Shown piece after piece: positions 53,778 to 64,000 of a stretch of DNA of 64,000 nucleotides. Position numbers and translations under genes: made by a program. The notes beneath the pieces are model-generated. The model did no database searches, was not told the DNA's origin, and saw only the letters and a list, made by a program, of their open reading frames with translations. Positions within the stretch are counted from its first letter, which is position 1; every line of letters starts with the position of its first letter. This stretch comes from Dinoroseobacter sp965279125 (GTDB lineage: Bacteria; Pseudomonadota; Alphaproteobacteria; Rhodobacterales; Rhodobacteraceae): NCBI GenBank assembly GCA_965279125.1, contig CBDIHL010000042.1, positions 1-64,000 on the forward strand, in the 5' to 3' direction.

Positions 53778-55181
53778 ATGGCCCGGACACCCTTCTTGAA
53801 TCGATCCGGCACAAAAGCCAGTGGCAAGAAATCCTTGGGGACCAAAACGCCCAGCCGCGCAAATTCGAGCGTCCCCGAACTTCATACAGCGATCAAAGCG
53901 CTCAGCTTGAAAGACATTCGCGCCACGCATAATATCAGCCGCCATGCGCCGCCGGGCGCCTTAATCGTGCGGCAAGCCGAGACAGATCTACGCGACCATA
54001 TCGACAATCCTGATTATTGCGTGATCTCGTTGCATGGCCCCTCAAAGCAAGGGAAGTCTTCGCTCTTGCGGCCGCTCCTGCGGAATACGGACGAAGTGCT
54101 TGGCATCGAAGCCAGCGATGGGATGCGTAAAATAGATCTCTATCGCGGGCTTCTGCAACGTGCTGGGGCGGTCATCGAACAAGGGGCCACCGAAAGCGAT
54201 TCAGTCAGTGTCAAAGTGAACCTCGGCATCGTATCGCTGGGATATCAGGACAATGCTGAAACCCCACAGCGCATCTTCCAAGGCAGTCTTTTGGATGCGC
54301 AATGGGTCTCGTCATTGATTGCCAACGCCACGCAAGCCAGGGTCTTGGTCATAGATAGCTTTCACCACTTCTCGAAGGCCGAGCAGACCGCCCTATCGAA
54401 GGACTTTACCGTCTTTGCAGGGGCGGGGTTCACAATCGTCGCAGCGGGGACATGGAAGCAAGCGAACTATCTCGTCGAGCGCAATGGCGATCTGAGGGGC
54501 CAACACGCCCATGTCAGCGTCGATCCATGGGACGAGGCTGAGCTTCAGAACGTGGTGCGCACAGGTGCCCGTGCGCTCGGCCTGTCACTGCCCAGAAGCT
54601 TGGTCGTCGCAATTGCAAAGCAATCGAATGGCAGTATCGCGGCGCTTCAGCAGATCTGTGCGCGCTATTATGATGATGTGCGCACAGGGGCGATCGAGTA
54701 TGTTGGGCAGTCACCGTCCCAGCTGGTCAATATGGCAGCGCAGAAGCTCTCGAACGATATGGCCAATGACATGGCGGACACCTTGTTTAAGGCTTCGCAA
54801 TGGGGCACGCGCGATGCGACAGGACGTCGAATAGTCAGCTACGTCATCGAAGAGGTGCTGTCGGTAAGCGCGACGGATTTACGTGCGGGGTTCGCTCTAG
54901 AGGGTCTCCACGACCGCGTAAATGCAAGAATGCAGGCCGCCGCAGAGGCAGCCAGCCAAGAGTTCACACCTATTGACCGGGCTGAGTTCAATCAAAAACT
55001 CAAGGCTCAGTGGCCGGCCCATCAAGCCTCGATCAACAACACGCCTATGTTCGTTTGGGATCAGACAATTGATCGGTTCGTGGTCAATGACGCAATGCTG
55101 ACCTTCATCCACAGAGCCAGTTGGGCGCAGTTGGGCAATGCTTTCGCAGAGACACTTCAAACCCGCAGCGATCTAGATTAG
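53778..55181 (+). CDS. Orphan P-loop ATPase (AAA/STAND-like)
   Basis: 467 residues. Walker A is GPSKQGKSS (residues 87-95), Walker B VLVIDSF with Asp193; a Gly-Thr step FTIVAAGTWKQ follows. The C-terminal half (about 260-460) is helical and has no recognised domain. The N-terminus (about 1-45) is basic and disordered. DNA looks less G+C-rich than flanking housekeeping genes. It sits 17 bases after TerB and could form a two-gene unit. It may be a STAND-type defence or signalling ATPase, but no effector domain was recognised. Confidence 0.7.
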   Translation: MARTPFLNRSGTKASGKKSLGTKTPSRANSSVPELHTAIKALSLKDIRATHNISRHAPPGALIVRQAETDLRDHIDNPDYCVISLHGPSKQGKSSLLRPLLRNTDEVLGIEASDGMRKIDLYRGLLQRAGAVIEQGATESDSVSVKVNLGIVSLGYQDNAETPQRIFQGSLLDAQWVSSLIANATQARVLVIDSFHHFSKAEQTALSKDFTVFAGAGFTIVAAGTWKQANYLVERNGDLRGQHAHVSVDPWDEAELQNVVRTGARALGLSLPRSLVVAIAKQSNGSIAALQQICARYYDDVRTGAIEYVGQSPSQLVNMAAQKLSNDMANDMADTLFKASQWGTRDATGRRIVSYVIEEVLSVSATDLRAGFALEGLHDRVNARMQAAAEAASQEFTPIDRAEFNQKLKAQWPAHQASINNTPMFVWDQTIDRFVVNDAMLTFIHRASWAQLGNAFAETLQTRSDLD

Positions 55182-56041
55182 CGCCGTGTCCGCTGCTCGC
55201 GCCAGATCGTAAACAGACCCATCGCGATGATGATGCTCGCCCCCAACAACGTCAGAGCGTCCGGCCACTCGCCGAAAACCACCAGCCCCAAGATCAGCGC
55301 GACCAGCAGGGACGTATAGCGAAACGGCGTCACAACAGCCAAATCTCCCACGCGCATGGTCATGACACTGGTCAGGATTGCGATGACTAAAAACCCTGTC
55401 GCAAGGACCAAAAGCCCCACGCTGCGCGGCGACACAGCAACCCACTCCGATCCAATCGACCCGACAGCGCCCAAAACCGTCACTCCCAACGCCGCAAAGA
55501 ACGCCGCCGTGGTCGACGGCACGCCCGCTGACATACGCCGCGCAGCGAGGTCACGCACCGTCACACAAACCACTGCCAAAAGTGCATAGACGGAATAAAG
55601 CGTGAAACCTTCCGTCCCCGGTCGCACAATCAACAACACTCCCACAAAGCCTACTAAAATCGCAAGCCACCTGCGCCAGCCCACGGGCTCTCGCAGAAAC
55701 ACCGCCCCCGCCAGCGTGACCGACAACGGAAGCGCCTGCAAGATCGCGGTCACATTGGCGATGGGCATGTTGAACAGCGCGCTGATGAAAAAGAACGCAG
55801 CACCGACCTCGCAGGCCGTGCGCAACCCAACCAGCCAGCGGTCTTTTATGCCCACAGGCAAGCTAAGACGTCCAAAGAACCGCACGAGGGCATACAGCGC
55901 GACACTCGCCAAAATCCCGCGCAGCAGGATCGCTTGGAACAGCGGCAGCTCAGCCCCTAGCGCCTTCATACAGGCGTCGTTCAGCGTAAACGCCGTCATA
56001 CTCGCGATCATCAAGGCCGCGCCGCGTTGGTTATTCGTCAC
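55178..56041 (-). CDS. DMT superfamily (EamA) transporter
   Basis: 287 residues and ten membrane helices in two EamA repeats; AALMIASMTAFTLNDACMKA at the start and FFISALFNMPIANVTAILQA are typical of the DMT family. Small-molecule export or uptake is likely. It starts at GTG 56041, just before the glycosyltransferase stop (11-base overlap), because MTNNQRGAALMIASM-type sequence follows. It overlaps the ATPase stop by 4 bases. Confidence 0.85.
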   Translation of the reverse strand: MTNNQRGAALMIASMTAFTLNDACMKALGAELPLFQAILLRGILASVALYALVRFFGRLSLPVGIKDRWLVGLRTACEVGAAFFFISALFNMPIANVTAILQALPLSVTLAGAVFLREPVGWRRWLAILVGFVGVLLIVRPGTEGFTLYSVYALLAVVCVTVRDLAARRMSAGVPSTTAAFFAALGVTVLGAVGSIGSEWVAVSPRSVGLLVLATGFLVIAILTSVMTMRVGDLAVVTPFRYTSLLVALILGLVVFGEWPDALTLLGASIIIAMGLFTIWREQRTRR

Positions 56042-56912
56042 TGAGCACGCGCTGAGCCTCTCGCAAATTGGCCCAAGCTTCTTCAAACGCCTCTTGGTCC
56101 ACCGCAAAGCGTCGCTTCAAGCTCCCGCGCAAGTCGCCGTTGGGGATGCGCACCGGAATACCATTGGCGGTCTTGATGGCGCTGTCGTTGGTCATATGCT
56201 CGCCGCGGGCAAACATGATCTGGTCGTTCATTGATATCTGCGGCATCGCGGACCACACCCTGTAATGCGGGAAATCCATCGTGCAACGCCCGAAGCTCGG
56301 TTTGAAATAGGTAATTTGGCCCGCGCACCAGTTGCGGGCAAACAGCGGCAAGTAGTCGACACCTGCCTCCGTCAACGTCACGACAAGGCCGCGCTGGTAG
56401 TCAATCGCCAACCGCGCATGGGTCTCGAACAACACGCGCCCATGCTCGAAATCCGCCCGCGCACGGGTCACGAAATTGCGCCCGACCCCATCGTCATCAT
56501 CCAGCCAGAACTCGGCAATCGCATCCGCATCCGGTTCGCGCTCGGCTTTCATGATCTCGCGTACGGTATCGCGCATATCACCGCTCGGGCGGTAAACCAG
56601 CTTGATCTGAGGGATCGGGGCGGTAATCCGCTCCATACGGCTACGATAGGGCTCGGGCATATCCTCGCCCAGCAGAACCAGCAGCGTGAAATCCTTGTCG
56701 CGCTGCGCGGCAATGCACGGCAGCAGCAAGTTCTCGAACCAGAAGAACCGTATGTCCATCCGCTCGGAACTATAGAGAGCTTCCCGCCGGGTCTCCAAAC
56801 TGTCGCGGTGCTGACGAAACGCGCCAAGGTCCGCCGGAAACGAGAACCGGCAAATGCCAAGCACTTGGATGCGCAACGGTTTTGCGTCCGGGGTCTGCTC
56901 GTCTTCTTCCAT
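56031..56912 (-). CDS. Putative rhamnosyl transferase
   Basis: 293 residues from ATG 56912. It matches the putative rhamnosyl transferase family: LGICRFSFPADLGAFRQHRD, then FWLDDDDGVGRNFV with a DxD-like nucleotide-sugar motif. Such proteins would build surface glycans. The start at ATG 56912 was chosen because a TTG at 56939 lacks a clear ribosome-binding site. It is directly downstream of the rpoC terminator on the same strand, and overlaps the DMT transporter gene. Confidence 0.75.
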   Translation of the reverse strand: MEEDEQTPDAKPLRIQVLGICRFSFPADLGAFRQHRDSLETRREALYSSERMDIRFFWFENLLLPCIAAQRDKDFTLLVLLGEDMPEPYRSRMERITAPIPQIKLVYRPSGDMRDTVREIMKAEREPDADAIAEFWLDDDDGVGRNFVTRARADFEHGRVLFETHARLAIDYQRGLVVTLTEAGVDYLPLFARNWCAGQITYFKPSFGRCTMDFPHYRVWSAMPQISMNDQIMFARGEHMTNDSAIKTANGIPVRIPNGDLRGSLKRRFAVDQEAFEEAWANLREAQRVLSDE

Positions 56913-56946
56913 ACTGAAGTTTATCGACACCACCCGCAAAGAAAAA

Positions 56947-56974
56947 GCCCGCGCAACGAAATCGCTGCGCGGGC
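56947..56974 (-). terminator. rpoBC terminator
   Basis: GCCCGCGCA (56947-56955) pairs with TGCGCGGGC (56966-56974); on the minus strand the stem is followed by TTTTTCTTTG, a strong U-tract, 26 bases after the rpoC stop. Confidence 0.88.
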
Positions 56975-56999
56975 CAATGTCTAGCCGTTGTCGAGGGGC

Positions 57000-61244
<4,245 letters not shown>

Positions 61245-61280
61245 CTTGAATTCCTTAAATCAGGGCGGTTGGGGTGGGGG

Positions 61281-61330
61281 CCGAGATTTTTCGTCCGAAA
61301 AATCTCGGCATAAGGGCTCTGAGAGCCCTT
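61281..61330. repeat. Two tandem palindromes in the rpoB-rpoC spacer
   Basis: CCGAGATTTTTCG (61281-61293) pairs perfectly with CGAAAAATCTCGG (61296-61308), 13 bp with two bases between. The second, AAGGGCTC-TGA-GAGCCCTT (61312-61330), includes the first two bases of the rpoB stop codon. It resembles the palindrome sets at 10759-10827 and 21136-21192. It could process rpoBC mRNA or slow transcription between the two genes; it lacks a U-tract. Confidence 0.7.
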
Positions 61331-64000
61331 ACTCGTCCCCCTCCGCATCCAGGAGTTCCATGTTGAGGCCGAGGCCCCGCACTTCTTTGACAAGCACGTT
61401 GAACGATTCTGGCACGCCAGCCTCGAAGTTGTCCTCGCCCTTAACGATGCTCTCGTAGACCTTGGTCCGGCCTGCAACGTCATCGGACTTCACCGTCAGC
61501 ATTTCCTGCAAGGTGTAGGCCGCACCATACGCTTCCAGCGCCCAGACCTCCATCTCACCGAAGCGCTGACCACCGAACTGCGCCTTACCACCCAGCGGCT
61601 GCTGCGTGACGAGGCTGTACGGACCGGTGGACCGTGCGTGGATCTTGTCGTCAACGAGGTGGTGAAGTTTCAGCAGGTACTTCACACCCACCGTCACCTG
61701 ACGGGCAAACTGCTCGCCTGTGCGACCATCGAACAAGTCCGACTGACCCGATGTGTCAAAGCCCGCGCGTTGCAGCGCATCGTTGACGTCCTTCTCCTTG
61801 GCACCGTCAAAAACAGGCGTTGCGATTGGGACACCACGGGTCACGTTGCCGGCCTTCTCGATCAGGATGTCTTCGTCCAGATCAGAGAACGCGTCGTCAT
61901 AGACGTCATCACCATAGGCAATCTTCAAGGCATCCCGAACCGGGGTCATATCACCAGTGCGGCGATAATCGTCCAAAGCATCGTCGATCTTGATGCCCAG
62001 ACCGCGTGCGGCCCAACCCATATGTGTCTCGAGGATCTGACCGACGTTCATACGCGACGGAACACCCAGCGGGTTCAGAACGAAGTCCACCGGCGTGCCA
62101 TCCCCAAGGAACGGCATGTCTTCCATCGGCACAACCTTCGAGATCACACCCTTGTTGCCGTGACGACCAGCCATCTTATCGCCGGGCTGCAATTTCCGCT
62201 TCACGGCGATGAAGACCTTAACCATCTTCATCACACCCGGAGGCAGATCATCGCCGCGACGGACCTTCTCGACCTTGTCCTCGAACCGAGCGGTCAGCTG
62301 ACGCTTCTGCGCCTCATACTGGCTGTTGAGGGCTTCGACCTGGCTGGCCTCCGTCTCGTCTTCCAGTGCAAGCTGCCACCACTGACCCTTGGACAGGGTG
62401 TCCAGTAGATCGTCGGTGATCGTGGACCCGGACTTGATGCCCTTGGGGCCTTTCACAGCCGTCTTGCCTTCGATCATCGTCTTGAGGCGCGAGTAGATGT
62501 TGCGCTCAAGGATCGCCATCTCGTCATCGCGGTCACGGGCGAGGCGCTCGACCTCTTCCCGCTCGATCTGCAATGCACGTTCGTCTTTTTCGACGCCGTG
62601 ACGGTTGAAGACACGCACTTCCACGACTGTACCGAAATCACCCGGCTTCACACGCAGCGAGGTGTCACGCACGTCAGAGGCTTTCTCACCAAAGATGGCG
62701 CGGAGCAGTTTCTCCTCCGGCGTCATCGGGCTTTCGCCCTTTGGCGTGATCTTACCGACGAGGATATCGCCCGGCTCGACGTCTGCCCCGATATAGACAA
62801 TGCCCGCCTCATCAAGGTTGCGCAGGGCTTCCTCGCCGACATTCGGGATATCGCGGGTGATCTCTTCTGGGCCGAGCTTCGTGTCACGCGCGGCGACTTC
62901 AAACTCCTCGATATGGATCGAGGTGAAGACGTCGTCGCGGGCAATCCGCTCGGAGATCAGGATAGAGTCCTCGTAATTGTAGCCATTCCACGGCATGAAC
63001 GCGACGATCACGTTCTTACCAAGCGCCAACTCACCCAGATCCGTCGATGGACCGTCGGCAATCACGTCGCCTTTGGTCACAGCATCCCCAACCTTCACCA
63101 AGGGGCGCTGGTTGATACAGGTGTTCTGGTTGGACCGCTGGAACTTACGCAAACGGTAGATGTCCACGCCCGGATCACCCGGCTCGAGGTCCTTCGTAGC
63201 ACGCACAACGATACGCTGGGCATCAACTTGGTCGATGACACCGGTGCGGTGCGCCATGATGGCCGCGCCAGAGTCGCGGGCCACAACGCCCTCAATCCCG
63301 GTGCCGACATATGGGGCATCGGCCTGCAACAGCGGAACCGCCTGACGCATCATGTTCGAGCCCATCAAGGCCCGGTTCGCGTCGTCGTTCTCAAGAAACG
63401 GGATCAGCGAGGCCGCGACCGAGACCAACTGCTTGGGCGACACGTCGATCAGATCAACGTTGTCGCGCGATTGCAGCATGTAGTCACCAGACTGACGGGT
63501 GCTCACCAACTCGTTCTCGAACCGTCCCTCAGCCGTCAATTGCGCGTTGGCCTGCGCCACGGTGTGGCGCATTTCCTCGGTGGCAGACATGTAGTTCACG
63601 TCATCCGTGACCTGACCGTCGACAACCTTGCGATACGGGGTCTCGATGAAGCCGTACTTGTTCACCCGCGCAAAGGTGGCGAGCGAGTTGATCAGGCCGA
63701 TGTTCGGGCCTTCCGGCGTCTCAATCGGGCACATGCGACCGTAGTGGGTTGGGTGCACGTCGCGCACTTCAAAGCCCGCGCGTTCGCGTGTCAGACCGCC
63801 CGGTCCAAGCGCCGAGAGGCGACGCTTGTGGGTGACTTCCGACAGCGGGTTGGTTTGGTCCATGAACTGCGACAGCTGCGACGAGCCGAAGAATTCACGC
63901 ACAGCCGCCGCAGCAGGTTTGGCGTTGATCAGGTCTTGCGGCATCACAGTGTCGATCTCGACGCTGGACATACGCTCCTTAATGGCGCGCTCCATCCGCA
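61329..64000 (-). CDS. rpoB: RNA polymerase subunit beta (C-terminal part; runs off the window end)
   Basis: About 890 of roughly 1380 residues are visible, from within the beta subunit core to the C-terminus. SSQLSQFMDQTNPLSEVTHK and KRRLSALGPGGLTRERAGFE are the rifampicin-pocket region; MAGRHGNKGVISKVVPMEDM is the beta-C motif; GGKAQFGGQRFGEMEVWALE near the end is the family C-terminal block. The first ATG in the window (63995) lies inside the gene, so the true start is beyond base 64000. It precedes rpoC in the same operon. Confidence 0.97.
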   Translation of the reverse strand, partial: RMERAIKERMSSVEIDTVMPQDLINAKPAAAAVREFFGSSQLSQFMDQTNPLSEVTHKRRLSALGPGGLTRERAGFEVRDVHPTHYGRMCPIETPEGPNIGLINSLATFARVNKYGFIETPYRKVVDGQVTDDVNYMSATEEMRHTVAQANAQLTAEGRFENELVSTRQSGDYMLQSRDNVDLIDVSPKQLVSVAASLIPFLENDDANRALMGSNMMRQAVPLLQADAPYVGTGIEGVVARDSGAAIMAHRTGVIDQVDAQRIVVRATKDLEPGDPGVDIYRLRKFQRSNQNTCINQRPLVKVGDAVTKGDVIADGPSTDLGELALGKNVIVAFMPWNGYNYEDSILISERIARDDVFTSIHIEEFEVAARDTKLGPEEITRDIPNVGEEALRNLDEAGIVYIGADVEPGDILVGKITPKGESPMTPEEKLLRAIFGEKASDVRDTSLRVKPGDFGTVVEVRVFNRHGVEKDERALQIEREEVERLARDRDDEMAILERNIYSRLKTMIEGKTAVKGPKGIKSGSTITDDLLDTLSKGQWWQLALEDETEASQVEALNSQYEAQKRQLTARFEDKVEKVRRGDDLPPGVMKMVKVFIAVKRKLQPGDKMAGRHGNKGVISKVVPMEDMPFLGDGTPVDFVLNPLGVPSRMNVGQILETHMGWAARGLGIKIDDALDDYRRTGDMTPVRDALKIAYGDDVYDDAFSDLDEDILIEKAGNVTRGVPIATPVFDGAKEKDVNDALQRAGFDTSGQSDLFDGRTGEQFARQVTVGVKYLLKLHHLVDDKIHARSTGPYSLVTQQPLGGKAQFGGQRFGEMEVWALEAYGAAYTLQEMLTVKSDDVAGRTKVYESIVKGEDNFEAGVPESFNVLVKEVRGLGLNMELLDAEGDE

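Overview
The window is a chromosomal segment from a member of the Rhodobacterales (Roseobacter-type alphaproteobacterium), roughly 60% G+C by eye. The evidence is a SAM-SAH riboswitch ahead of metK (a class known almost only from Rhodobacterales), a class I lysyl-tRNA synthetase, an NDUFS4-like complex I subunit, the order miaB-phoH-ybeY-corC-lnt-metK, and a cluster aroA-(membrane protein)-cmk with rpsA-ihfB-lapA-trpF nearby. No dnaA, rRNA operon, phage, insertion sequence or CRISPR array was seen. Most of the window is ordinary housekeeping sequence, with small accessory islets between blocks.

Layout. 1-9.4 kb: a PhzF-family end fragment, a MATE exporter, trpA, rplY, an MFS transporter overlapping a convergent sulfotransferase, an FMN alpha-hydroxyacid dehydrogenase, pth and DUF families. 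9.4-14.7 kb (minus): trpB, a small conserved ORF, trpF, lapA-like, ihfB and rpsA, the last with a promoter and a terminator-like leader. 14.7-21 kb: a GNAT-nitrilase fusion, a DUF2130 coiled-coil nuclease-like protein, a YbjN-like secreted protein, cmk and aroA. 21-32 kb: trmB, a glycosyltransferase-like gene, miaB, an OmpA-like/lipoprotein pair sharing one unusual motif, phoH, a phosphotransferase that seems to lack a standard start codon, ybeY, corC, lnt, riboswitch and metK. 32-38.6 kb: a TRAP transporter (minus) divergent from a hydantoinase / hydantoin-racemase / DapA-like operon. 38.7-42.2 kb: tRNA-Arg(TCT), GNAT, NDUFS4-like subunit, uvrB. 42.2-47 kb: an A+T-rich HEPN gene, a DUF4160/DUF2442 pair, small secreted proteins, an orphan Flp-pilin-like protein and a universal stress protein. 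47-51 kb: a frameshifted pectate-lyase-like gene and a Tat-type PBP4. 51-57 kb: lysK, TerB, an orphan P-loop ATPase, a DMT transporter, a glycosyltransferase. 57-64 kb: rpoC and the 3' part of rpoB.

How genes work together. Several modules are coherent: outer-membrane/lipoprotein biogenesis (lnt, OmpA-like, lipoprotein), rRNA/tRNA maturation (ybeY, phoH, miaB, trmB), tryptophan synthesis (trpF and trpB together, trpA 7 kb away on the other strand), and a probable uptake-plus-catabolism locus in which a TakP/FcbT-like TRAP system would import a substrate processed by a hydantoinase, a racemase and an atypical DapA-fold lyase; a perfect GntR-type palindrome lies between the divergent halves.

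The most interesting points are the hydantoinase/TRAP locus with its DapA-fold enzyme lacking the usual catalytic Tyr/Thr residues, the duplicated IWxDPxGCxHW module next to two perfect DnaA boxes, the TerB + P-loop ATPase pair, recurrent tandem perfect palindromes placed at stop codons, and the probable ATT start codon. Only two gaps exceed 300 bases (14350-14697 and 39595-39967); both are described. All assignments were made by reading the sequence; no database search was run.
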